In this document: positions 8,963 to 18,700 of the stretch, piece after piece
How the letters are laid out: each line of letters begins with the position of its first letter
How positions within the stretch are numbered: the first letter of the stretch is position 1
Assembly: GCA_037176725.1 (NCBI GenBank)
Contig: JAZBRS010000035.1
Span: forward strand, 42,542,001 to 42,606,000
Direction of reading: 5' to 3'
Length of the DNA: 64,000 nt
Source: Posidonia oceanica
Lineage: Eukaryota; Streptophyta; Magnoliopsida; Alismatales; Posidoniaceae
Position numbers and translations under genes: made by a program
Notes under the pieces: generated by a model
The model's input: only the letters and a program-made list of their open reading frames with translations
Database searches by the model: none
Told to the model about the DNA's origin: nothing

Positions 8963-10090
8963 CTAGAGGTCCTGCACTTTAATGATGTACTCAGGGGTAC
9001 ACCCTACACCTTTTATTGCAGCGATGTCTGTTGATCGCATACCATGCTGCATCAGGTTGGCCAGCTCCTTCGTGGGGGCAATTGTACTGAGTGGATATTC
9101 TTGAAGAAGCTTAGGCGCCGTGCTGTCGACAAAGGCGCCCTGCTGGAAGCCGAACTGGCGCATGACTCTGATAGGGTGATATTCTACACCCGCAGTAAAT
9201 CCTGGTAGCACAACCAGGCGCATGTCGCGTGTATTGAAGAAGACAATGAATGCTTCGGCTGCAGAAGGAATGATGCGCCATGTGACTGTGTCGTCTGTCA
9301 GTCCTGATAGCCTTTCATATTCTTCCTTGACGCTCTTGATTGCCTTGGCATGGCCGCTGCTGCAGTAGGCCTCGAAAGCATGCACTTGGGGGCGCAGAAG
9401 GTCTATCTCAGTGTGCGCCGCTAACCAGACCCGAATGAATGATCCGCAACCATGAAAGTGGCGGCAGCGGTGCGAGATGCGGTCCAGACCGCGGTAGGTC
9501 TCTGCTAGAACGACTGGTGCCAGGTCTATGTGCTGGGTCACCACCATTAATGCAATCTCTGCAACCTCGATGGCCACTGTTACCTTGCCATGAGTAAAGA
9601 CCAGCTCGCCTAGGAAACGGGTGACAAACCCTCGGAGCCACAGCTCGTCTCCGAGTTCAGTGCGCTTTTCCACAATATCATCAAAGTACGCTAGGCGAAG
9701 CAGGGGCATGGGCCCGCTAGTACAAATCAGCTTCTGCTGGCAACTTTGGGTAGAGAGGCCGGTCAGCTGTTTCAGGACTGCCATGTATCCGTCACGCCTC
9801 ATGAAGATGGGCGGCCCCAAGATCTTGGAAAAGCCGCAGATTCGACGCACTTCTTCCAGTGTAGGTGTCAGTTCAGTTCTACCGAAACGGAAGACATGGT
9901 GTGCCGGTTTCCAGAATCGCGCAGCAGCACACAGAAGATGGCGGCTTACTTCTACATCAGCAGCCTTGAGCAGTTTGGTCGGAATGCCCCACAGGCGCAG
10001 CTTCTCACAGTCATCTCTTGTCAGCTTGCCGATCCATTCTCGCAGGATCTCGGAGCAGTGTGTGGGGGTTACCAAGGTAGGGAAATCCAT
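8963..10090 (-). CDS. Extra sense ORF after integrase, PMD/DUF7745-like
   Basis: A 375-residue protein begins at the first ATG of the open frame (MDFPTLV), a start also kept in E2. Residues 69-87 read FGRTELTPTLEEVRRICGF, the typical 'LTPTLEE' motif of plant mobile domain and DUF7745 proteins, and residues 302-317 carry VEYHPIRVMRQFGFQQ, like the end of these domains. Other marks are VWLAAH near 221 and a basic helix EEYERL near 256. The ORF lies 1.35 kb after the integrase stop in the same strand, so it needs its own initiation or splicing. Compared with E2, the TAG at 8963 replaces a TGG codon; the older frame would run to a shared stop at 8888, adding a basic SKKAR tail. Function unknown; PMD-type domains are known in plant transposons and in MAIN/MAIL proteins. 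Confidence 0.82.
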   Translation of the reverse strand: MDFPTLVTPTHCSEILREWIGKLTRDDCEKLRLWGIPTKLLKAADVEVSRHLLCAAARFWKPAHHVFRFGRTELTPTLEEVRRICGFSKILGPPIFMRRDGYMAVLKQLTGLSTQSCQQKLICTSGPMPLLRLAYFDDIVEKRTELGDELWLRGFVTRFLGELVFTHGKVTVAIEVAEIALMVVTQHIDLAPVVLAETYRGLDRISHRCRHFHGCGSFIRVWLAAHTEIDLLRPQVHAFEAYCSSGHAKAIKSVKEEYERLSGLTDDTVTWRIIPSAAEAFIVFFNTRDMRLVVLPGFTAGVEYHPIRVMRQFGFQQGAFVDSTAPKLLQEYPLSTIAPTKELANLMQHGMRSTDIAAIKGVGCTPEYIIKVQDL

Positions 10091-11436
10091 TGCACTGATT
10101 GCAGGGTGTGGGCAGACGGCTGCTACAAGAGTCTTCAGATACCTGTTTGCCAAGACTGTGAATCATCAGAGCCCATATAAGCACAAAACCATCATAGGAA
10201 AGCAGATTCTGAAACTGGTAGAAACAGGTGCGACATGTATAAGCAGTAAACATTTAGACTATGGCAATTGAACATGTATAAGCATGAGGACATTCTGTTG
10301 ATGTGACGGGGACTGTCGGGAGCCCCGGGTTGTCGCAACCTGACGGTGCCAACGCATGCTGAGTAGAGGTACTGTCTCAGCGCTGGAGTAAGCCTCTGTG
10401 GAGCGAAATGATCAGAGAGGGTGGAGATGACTGGAAAATGCAGGTGCGTATGATTTGGTATGGTTTGCCCTCAGCATCGGGGTGCTTTGGCGCCTGCCGT
10501 ATAGAAAGGGTGCGGTCCTTAACTCACCGGACTCTACTCGGACTCCTGACTTGTTGGTGGCACTCTAGGGAAAGGTATGGGTGATGTTTGGTGGTGGTGT
10601 AGAGAGGACGGGCTCCATGCCAAACTCTCAAGGACTTACACTCACTCCTACCTCTCTTTTCTCTTTTTATGTCGGTGTACAGGGCTCTCCTCGTCCCCAT
10701 TTTGGAAGCGAGGAGGACCTGACCCGGGCTTTGGCTCTTTTCTGGGGTAGGTGAGAGGTGCGGGGTTACCCTGCTTGCCTTTATTCTCTTCTTCTTTTTT
10801 TCTTCTTTTTTTCTTTTTTTTTTTTTTTTTTTTTTGCGGGAATGGGGCCTTTGTCTCCCTTCCTTTTCTTTTCTATCATTCTCCTTTTGTTTTTTCTTTT
10901 TTTGTTCCCTTTTTTCTTTTTCTTTTTCTTTTCTCTTCTTTTTTGGCTTGCAGGTTTCCGCTGTCCCCTCCCCCAGGGGAGATGGGCGTTAGGGTCTTTC
11001 GGGTACGGGCTTTTGGCTTTCTCTTTCTCTTTCTTTTTCCGCACATCTAGGCTAGGGTATGTACTGCTTTCTGACCAACACCTAGCACTCTTCTAAAGGG
11101 TGTAAGTCCTTAGGGGTTTGGGCATTTCGCCCGCTCTCATTGGGTGGTGGCTCCCTCACTAGCCAAGACATCTAAGTAGTATCAGGTGAGGTCAGGAGAC
11201 TCCTTTCGCAGCAGGCAAGCACCTCCGGTTTTCATCACCGGGCAAGATGCAATGTATGACTTGGTGAGGAACGTGAATGGGATGAGCAGGGATGCACAGG
11301 AGTGCTGCAATGTCAGGGAATGTAGGAAATGGGATGAAGTAAAGTATGGAGGAGATAGAGCAAAAAGAGATACAAAGATATGCGAGTGGTGAAGGTATGA
11401 CAAGTGGGAGGAAGAATCCGCAAGGGCTACTCCCAG
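10091..11436 (-). other. E1 spacer between integrase and the extra ORF
   Basis: No gene is visible. A T-rich plus strand at 10795-10950 makes the sense RNA A/G-rich. A block at 11095-11260 (GGTGGTGGCTCCCTCACTAG) is conserved with E2 at 31400-31560, and another at about 10460-10640 with 30680-30860. A weak 3' splice-like AACAG|GTATCT lies at 10143, 53 bases before the extra ORF; E2 has AACAG|GTACCT at 30327. Confidence 0.5.
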
Positions 11437-12561
11437 CTACCGATAGTACTTCTTGAGGTAGCACATGTTGACCAGCTCAGGCTGCTCGACCTGGTCCATG
11501 TCCTCAAGAGTTATTGCGCCGCCTGAGAAGATCTGCTTAACTACAAAGGGTCCGCGCCAATTAGGTCGGAATTTGCCCCGACCGTCCGGTAGATGAATGG
11601 CACATAGAACAAGATCTCCGGGCTGGAAGCTTCTGGACCGGACTTTCTTCAAGAATGCCCTAGCCATTCGCTTCTGGTAACAGTGAGCGTTATGCATGGC
11701 TTGTAGTCTGTGCTCATCGATTAGGTTCAGTTGGACGCAGCGGTCTTCGACCCATTCTGCCTCTTCCAGCTCAGCTTCTCGCATGATTCGCAGCGAGGGT
11801 ATCTCCACTTCGACAGGCAATACAGCTTCCATACCATACACCAGCGAGTACGAGGTGGCTCCCGTCGAGGTCCGGATTGATGTCCTGTACGCCCAGAGTG
11901 CGTACGGGAGCTGATCGTGCCAATCCTTGTGGGTTTCTGCCATCTTCTTCATGATCTTGATGATGTTCTTGTTGGCAGACTCCACTGCTCCATTCATCTG
12001 AGGCCGGTATGGTGAGGAGCGGTGATGCTTGATTCTGAAATTCTGTAGGAACTCCTCAGTTCTTTTGGCAATGAAGTTCGTGCCATTATCAGAGATGATG
12101 GAGTGAGGGACCCCGTACCGGGCAACGATGTTGTTTCTGATGAACTTCTCAGTTGCCACTGCGGTGACTGTCCTGTAGGAAGCTGCTTCCACCCACTTAG
12201 TGAAGTAGTCTATTGCCACCATGATGAAGCGATGGCCATTTGAAGCAGTAGGGTGTATTGCGCCAATGACGTCGATCCCCCAAGTGGAGAAAGGCCATGG
12301 CGAGGACATGTTGTGCAGCTGATGAGGGGGAGCCTTGATGAAATTGCCATGGATCTGACAGTTGTGGCATTTACGCACGAAACGGCAACAGTCCGCTTCC
12401 ATGGTTTGCCAGAAATACCCTTGGAGCATGATTTTCTTAGCTAAAAGGACACCGTTCATGTGCGGGCCACAGGTCCCGGCATGCACTTGAAGCATTAAGG
12501 TGTCAGCCTCTGGTTTGTCCAAGTAGCGTAATAGCATCTGATTGTACGATCTTCTGTACAA
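11437..12561 (-). CDS. pol: Integrase region of the E1 pol
   Basis: The frame continues directly from the RNase H frame after one TAG at 12562-12564, where E2 has CAG. It contains an HHCC zinc-binding domain (His27, His34, Cys65, Cys68), the catalytic D97 (GIDVIG), D158 (ISDNGTNF) and E194 (GAVESANKN) of the DDE core, and a C-terminal GPF-type motif (NWRGPF) near residue 343. The protein joins the retrotransposon DNA to the host genome. There is no natural start here; the first codon after the stop is TTG, so this part would only be made by read-through or from an intact relative. The last residues are YLKKYYR before TAG. Confidence 0.93.
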   Translation of the reverse strand: MYRRSYNQMLLRYLDKPEADTLMLQVHAGTCGPHMNGVLLAKKIMLQGYFWQTMEADCCRFVRKCHNCQIHGNFIKAPPHQLHNMSSPWPFSTWGIDVIGAIHPTASNGHRFIMVAIDYFTKWVEAASYRTVTAVATEKFIRNNIVARYGVPHSIISDNGTNFIAKRTEEFLQNFRIKHHRSSPYRPQMNGAVESANKNIIKIMKKMAETHKDWHDQLPYALWAYRTSIRTSTGATSYSLVYGMEAVLPVEVEIPSLRIMREAELEEAEWVEDRCVQLNLIDEHRLQAMHNAHCYQKRMARAFLKKVRSRSFQPGDLVLCAIHLPDGRGKFRPNWRGPFVVKQIFSGGAITLEDMDQVEQPELVNMCYLKKYYR

Positions 12562-15500
12562 CTACCCGGCCCCCAGTACATACTTTGACGCCAGACGCGC
12601 CAAAGTTCTCTTATCTTCTGCAGTGGTGCCAAACGGGACGCTACCGGACTCCAAGAATGCTTTGATATCATGATACCATGGCTGCTCCACTGTTGGATCT
12701 GCTTCCTCTATATTCATGGAATGGGCAGGCTCCTCAACGCAGGTGACCGACACATCTACCATGCTGTTGTCTGGTATGCTGAGCCAAGAAGCCAAGGTCG
12801 CTAATGCGTCTGCATACGCATTTTTTGCCCTGTTCATGTATGTGAAATCAATGCTCTTGAACTCCTCTATTAGCCTCAGCAGACATTCGTGATATGGCAC
12901 GAGCTTGGGGTCTTTTGTCTTCCAGTCGCCATTCACCTGAGAGATTACCAACATGGCATCACCGTGCACGTGCAACTTCTGTGCTTTGTGTTCGAGGGCG
13001 ACCTTCAAACCCAAGATGCATGCTTCGTATTCTACTTCATTGTTCGTGCATGCGAAAGTCAGCTTCCTCGCAAAAGGAATCATTTGTCCATGAGGCGTGG
13101 TCAGCACTGCGCCTATGCCCCGACCCTTCTTATTGACGACGCCGTCGAAGTACAACCGCCACTGTTCTTGCTCTTCAGGGTCTTTCTCTTCTGAGTCCTC
13201 CGTCGCAAAAAGAATGTCCTCGTCGGGGAACTGTGTCTGGAGGGGTTGGTATTCAGGCAGAGGGAAGTCCGCGAGGTGATCCGCCATAGCCTGGCCCTTC
13301 ATAGATCTCTGTGTGACGAAAGTGATGTCATATTGGGACAACAACACCTGCCACTTGACACATCTGCCCACCAGAGCCGGCTTTTGGAAGAGGAACTTGA
13401 TGGGATCATGCCGGCACAAAAGCTGAACCAGGTACGCCATCATATAGTGCCTCAGTTTCTGTGCGGCCCAGACAAGGGATAAACAGGTTTTCTCCATCAC
13501 GCTGTACCTGGCTTCACATTCATTGAACTTTTTGCTCAGGTAGTAGATGGCGCGCTCTTTCCTGCCAGATTCGTCGTGTTGGCCCAGGACGGCGCCCATG
13601 GAATGCTGTGTGGTTGACAGATAGAGGAGCAGAGGTCTTCCTGGTGTGGGAGGGACCAAGACGGGGGGTTTGACCAGTAGCTGCTTGATCTTCTCAAATG
13701 CGGCTTGACATTCTTCATTCCAGTCGATTTGTGCGTTCTTCCTCAGGAGTTTGAAGATGGGCTCGCAGATGGGCGTAAGCTGTGCAATGAAGCGGCTGAT
13801 GTACTGTAAACGCCCAAGTAGGCCTCGAACCTCCTTCTCGGTTCTAGGGGGTGGCATCTCCACGATGGCTTTAGCTTTCATCGGGTCCACTTCAATCCCT
13901 CTTTGGCTAACAATGTAGCCGAGCAGTTTGCCAGATGAAACCCCGAATACGCACTTGTTGGGGTTAAGCCTCAGTCTGTACTTCCTCAGACGGTCAAAGA
14001 GCTTCTTTAGGCAACTAAGGTGATCCTCAGGCTCCTTGGTCTTCGCGATCATGTCATCCACATAGACCTCCACTTCTTGGTGCATGAGGTCGTGGAAAAG
14101 TGTGGTCATGGCCCTCTGGTATGTTGCGCCAGCATTCTTCAACCCAAACGGCATAACCTGATAACAGAAGACCCCCCAGGGGGTGATGAACGAAGTTTTT
14201 TCCATGTCTTCTTCTGCCATCTTGATCTGATTGTAGCCGGAGAAGCCATCCATAAAGGACAGCATCTTGTGGCCTGCGGTATTGTCGACTAGGACGTCAA
14301 TGTGAGGCAGTGGGAAGTCGTCCTTGGGACTCACCTTGTTCAGGTCCCTGTAGTCGATACATACCCGGATCCGGCCGTCCTTCTTGGGCACTGGCACGAT
14401 GTTTGCAAGCCATTCAGGGTAAAGGACGACCTTTAAAAAGTTAACGTCAAGCTGCTTCATTATTTCTTCCTTGATCATGAGCAGCCACTGTGGTCGCCAT
14501 CTTCTCAGTTTCTGCTTTACTGGCTTGGCATCTGGCTTCAAGGGCAAGTTATGGACCACTATTTCGACATCCAGGCCGACCATGTCTTCATAAGTCCAGG
14601 CGAAGACATCCGCATACTCCCTCAGGAATGCGATGAACTCTATCCTGACTTGTGGTGATAGCAGGGCACTGATGCGAACTTCTTTGGTTTCTTCGGCTGT
14701 GCCGAGGTTAATAGCCTCCGTTTCTTCCTCAACATGCAGATTGGGACCTTCTGGGTCGTCGTCACAGGGCCGGAACTCAGGCGATGGGTCATCACTCTCA
14801 TCTTCGCCTGTATTATCCTCCTCTCCGTACGCAACAAGTTCCGAGAGAATCTCCTTTTCGAAAGTGGGGTTTGTCACATCGAAGGAGTGCAGGAGTTCTG
14901 CTTCTTGGCCCTGATGACGCCTCAGGATGGTCACGCCTACCCGAGTGTTTCTGAATCTTCGGTGTGCGACCTCTGCTCTGATGGCTTCTGCTGTCTGCTC
15001 TGCTGCTGATGACACTACTGCATGTTCTGCTGACACTACTGAAGGTCTTACTGACCCTGTGACTGATACTGCTGATGATTCTGCCACTGAAACTTCCGAC
15101 AGCTCTGTCACTGACTCTGCTCTTTGCTCTGTTACTGCTGCTGTGCAACCCGCTGGTGTCTCCTCTTCTGGATCTGCCAATGTACTTGTGGAAGGCATAT
15201 GCTGTACAAGCCATCTGGACCCACCCTCGGTTTGAAAAGTAATGAGCTCGTCGGGTCTGAGGGAGTCCGACACCAGCGAGCTTTCTCCGAGGACCATGAT
15301 GGAGGTGGAGTCCTCCCGCAGAGGAGGGTCCGTAACTACGGCTTTTCCCTTCCTTTCTGCGGCTTGGTGTCGTGCCAAGTCTTCTACTATGGATTCGAGC
15401 TGTTCTTGGTAAAGCAGCTCCAAATCTGACATCCATGAATCGACTTGGGCTTCTACTGCCCCTTCTTCTTCATGATCTGGGGGTGAATCCACATAGTGGG

Positions 15501-15780
15501 TGCCGAGGGCCTGAGGCACTGGCTCGGCTGCGGGATGGATTGCTGTCTCTGATACTTGTATCCTCTGACTCACGGGCGCGCCTGATTGCGACTGTCCCGG
15601 CAAGGGAGACCCAGATGGTCTAGTCAGAGGGATTGCAGACGGATATGCCGCCAGAGTGACTGCTGCTGTTAGAAGATGGGTGGAGGTGCTCTCTTGAAGG
15701 CCCGAAGGCCGGGAGACCGCGATGCTCAGCTGGTTCTCCGTGACTGATGATGATGATGAGAGCGCGGCCTCCGATGCCAT
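12562..15780 (-). CDS. pol: Reverse transcriptase with two RNase H domains, E1 pol
   Basis: The 1072-residue segment opens with a Ser/Thr/Pro-rich spacer (1-270) and an acidic stretch (about 305-365). RT follows at about 410-640 with VCIDYRDLN, FMDGFSGYNQ, YQVMPFGLKNA and the YVDD site at 573-576. A Ty3-type RNase H lies at about 715-830, but its first Asp is replaced (LYLSTTQHSMGAVL). A second, archaeal-type RNase H lies at about 873-1000 with YFDG, NEVEYEA, HGDAML and YADALA supplying the acidic residues. This double arrangement is typical of the Tat lineage. It is in the same frame as gag-protease, separated by a TGA and three codons, and as integrase, separated by a TAG. Confidence 0.95.
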   Translation of the reverse strand: MASEAALSSSSSVTENQLSIAVSRPSGLQESTSTHLLTAAVTLAAYPSAIPLTRPSGSPLPGQSQSGAPVSQRIQVSETAIHPAAEPVPQALGTHYVDSPPDHEEEGAVEAQVDSWMSDLELLYQEQLESIVEDLARHQAAERKGKAVVTDPPLREDSTSIMVLGESSLVSDSLRPDELITFQTEGGSRWLVQHMPSTSTLADPEEETPAGCTAAVTEQRAESVTELSEVSVAESSAVSVTGSVRPSVVSAEHAVVSSAAEQTAEAIRAEVAHRRFRNTRVGVTILRRHQGQEAELLHSFDVTNPTFEKEILSELVAYGEEDNTGEDESDDPSPEFRPCDDDPEGPNLHVEEETEAINLGTAEETKEVRISALLSPQVRIEFIAFLREYADVFAWTYEDMVGLDVEIVVHNLPLKPDAKPVKQKLRRWRPQWLLMIKEEIMKQLDVNFLKVVLYPEWLANIVPVPKKDGRIRVCIDYRDLNKVSPKDDFPLPHIDVLVDNTAGHKMLSFMDGFSGYNQIKMAEEDMEKTSFITPWGVFCYQVMPFGLKNAGATYQRAMTTLFHDLMHQEVEVYVDDMIAKTKEPEDHLSCLKKLFDRLRKYRLRLNPNKCVFGVSSGKLLGYIVSQRGIEVDPMKAKAIVEMPPPRTEKEVRGLLGRLQYISRFIAQLTPICEPIFKLLRKNAQIDWNEECQAAFEKIKQLLVKPPVLVPPTPGRPLLLYLSTTQHSMGAVLGQHDESGRKERAIYYLSKKFNECEARYSVMEKTCLSLVWAAQKLRHYMMAYLVQLLCRHDPIKFLFQKPALVGRCVKWQVLLSQYDITFVTQRSMKGQAMADHLADFPLPEYQPLQTQFPDEDILFATEDSEEKDPEEQEQWRLYFDGVVNKKGRGIGAVLTTPHGQMIPFARKLTFACTNNEVEYEACILGLKVALEHKAQKLHVHGDAMLVISQVNGDWKTKDPKLVPYHECLLRLIEEFKSIDFTYMNRAKNAYADALATLASWLSIPDNSMVDVSVTCVEEPAHSMNIEEADPTVEQPWYHDIKAFLESGSVPFGTTAEDKRTLARLASKYVLGAG

Positions 15781-15789
15781 AGGATCTGG

Positions 15790-18700
15790 TCATGAAAATT
15801 GCCGGCCTGCGGCAAGGGGAAGTGTGACCGACTGAACTGGCTGCATTGCCTGTGGTGTGGCCTCTGAAAAGGGCCGAGCTGTGCTGCTGACCGAACTCAG
15901 CGACTGACCTTTCTGCGAAGGTGGTAGTTGCACTGGTGTGACAACAGCTGCATGCGAACTGACTGGCTGTGCTTGAGCTGGTGCTGGTATTGCTAACATG
16001 GCTGCGGGAGAATCAAAGACTGCCAAATCTGCCAAGGGTTCTGCCAAGACTGCTGCTTCATGATCTATGGAAGGAGTGGCCAAATAAACCGACTGATGTA
16101 CTGTTGCATTGGGCTGGCTTTCACTACAAGTCTGAACTGCCCCTGTTGTGTCCGACTGTTCCTCGTCCGAGTAATAGTCCTCAACGCAGACCCAGTCCTC
16201 CTCCGGTGGCGGAGGGCTTTGACACGGCTCCGACGGCACTACGGCTTGAACTGCGCTTGAGTCCAGGATACCTGCGCTCGTGAAATTGGCCAAGCTCCGA
16301 GGTATGACCATTCTCTGATTCTTCGCTTGCGGACGCTTGCCTTTATCGGAGTGAGAGTCGTAACCTAGACCCTCGTTGTCTCTTCGTTCTTCCGCCATGA
16401 TCGGTTCAGCGATTCCTTGGCCATGTCGCCCGAGCGGTGTCCCTTTGACGTAGCCCCATCTGTGACAAACATTCTCGACCATCCGAAAGGGGTTGTTGTG
16501 AACGGCCAATGAGTTGACACGTTCAAGATCTGGCAAAAAGTTAACCGGCTCGCACCGATTAACGCGATACAAAGCGTTCGAAAGATCAGGGTCAAAGGGG
16601 ACAGTCCGCGAAGAGATAGAAGAAACCGCCTCGATCCGCTCCTTCTCAAAGTTCTCCGCCATGACAACGATGACATCGTTGCCTCGGCGGAACTTGATCA
16701 TGCGATGGAGGGTCGAGGGGATAACCTGATGCTTGTGGAGCCAAGGGCGCCCAAGCAGAAGGTTGAAATTCGGTTCCAAGTCAACGACGTAGAATTCCAC
16801 ATCGAATGTGACCGGGCCAATGATAAGAGGGATAATCAAAATCCCTAGAGCGTCATGGTGGGTATTATCAAAAGCTGTCATTCCCTTTAGAGCTGGAGTA
16901 ATGTCCTCGGCCTTGAATCCGAGCTTGGTTGCTGTTCGCAAGGGGCAGACGTTAAGGCCTGACCCATTATCGACCAGTGCAAGGGGAATGCGAAAGTTCT
17001 TGAATTGTACCGTGACGAACAAGGGTTGATTGTGATTAATCCCCGCCGGAGGCAGCTCATCACTCGTGAAAGTGATGACCTGGGGCTCCGCGATCATCCC
17101 GACCATGCTTTCCAAGGCGGCAGGTTCTATGGCTTGGGACACACGGGCGGCTTGGAACACGCGAAGGAAAGCCTCGCGATGCTCGGCAGAAGTGTGTATC
17201 AGGTCCCAGATGGATATGTCGGCCTTAACTTTTTTGAGCTGGGATGTGATGTCGGCTTTAGGCTGGCATTTCTTGGTAGCAGGTGGTGCAGTTGTGGGGA
17301 CAGGTTCAGCTATGGTGGGTTCAAGAGGCTGGCTTGAGGGTAGTGGGACTGTAGGCTGGACCAAAGGCAATGGCACTGCAGGTTGTGGATGACTAGGTCT
17401 GGTTACTGGTGCCGGAGGTCTGTAGACCCTCCCCGATCGCGTCACTTCTGCACACATCTCTGTGGCGTAGCTGTAAGGTACGCGATGGGTATCCCGGGTT
17501 AGGTTAATAACCACGGGAGCGCGTGCGGCGAGCACGAGAGGGGCTGCAGGCTGAAGAGGGCATGGACAGGAGGGTAGTTGGGAAGGCAAGCTAGGTGGGG
17601 ACTGAGGTCTTGCTAGTAGGTGCACGGGAAGCTCTGGCTGAGGTCTGACTAGGAGATGTATTGGGGCTTGGGCCCGGGAAAGCATGGCGGCTGATGCAGG
17701 AGAACGCTCCGGCCTGGCGCGCGGTCGAATCATATGGACGCCCGACTCGGAACCGGCGATAGCTGCAAGATAGAGAGAGACTGGAAAGGGAGTAGAAACA
17801 TCATGGATGAGCTCGGAAGGATCTACCAGAGACCCAGAAGGAAACAAGGAGTGAATTCCTGAGGTCCCTGCGCCTCCTGAATAGGAGTGCTCCGGCAGGG
17901 GTCGGCGGACAACATTAGCTGGGGCGGATGCTGATGCAGGTGCATGAGATGGTGCAGAAGTGGATGCCTCGTGCGTGTCGATCACAATCGCTCCCGATTC
18001 GATCAAGTCCTGGATAGCATTCCGGAGAGTGAAGCAACTATCAGTCGAATGCCCGACGCTTCGATGAAAGTCGCAGAAAAGGTTCGCCTTAAACCAATGC
18101 GGTAGTGGGTTTGGTGGCGGGCGAACCTCCGGAAATCGCAGGAGCGACGCAACCTTCGGGAGGACGGCACTGAGCGGTTCCACCAGTGGGGCGAACTTCC
18201 GCTTCTCCATGGGTGGCCGTCTCGGCCTCTGGAATTGTCCTTGCTGAACCGGTGCGGCAGGATAGACCGGTCGAGCGGTGGTAGTGATCTGTGGTGTAGG
18301 GTGTGTCCTAGGTGCAGGTGCGTAATAGATCTGAGGAGGGGCAGGCCGGGACGCCAGACGGACGGGCGCAGCAGGGGAGTCGACGTATGCGACAACGGGC
18401 TTCGGCGGATCCTTCCTCTTGGGATGATTGTTGTTGAGACTGCTGTTGTTGTTGATGGCGCTGCTGCTACTACCGTCGTTGCTGGCGAGGGCCTGCCTGG
18501 CAAGCACAGAGAGTGCGGGGAAGTTGCCACTCCGCAACGAACTCTCTACGCGAGTGCCAGCTCGGATCAATGCAGTGAAGGTCGTGACGGGTTGGATGCT
18601 AAGCAGAGCTCCGGTAGATGGCTGTGCCCCTTTTATGATGATCTCGATAGACTCCTCGTCGGAGGGCCTATCTCGAACTTGCGAGGCAAGGGCACGCCAG

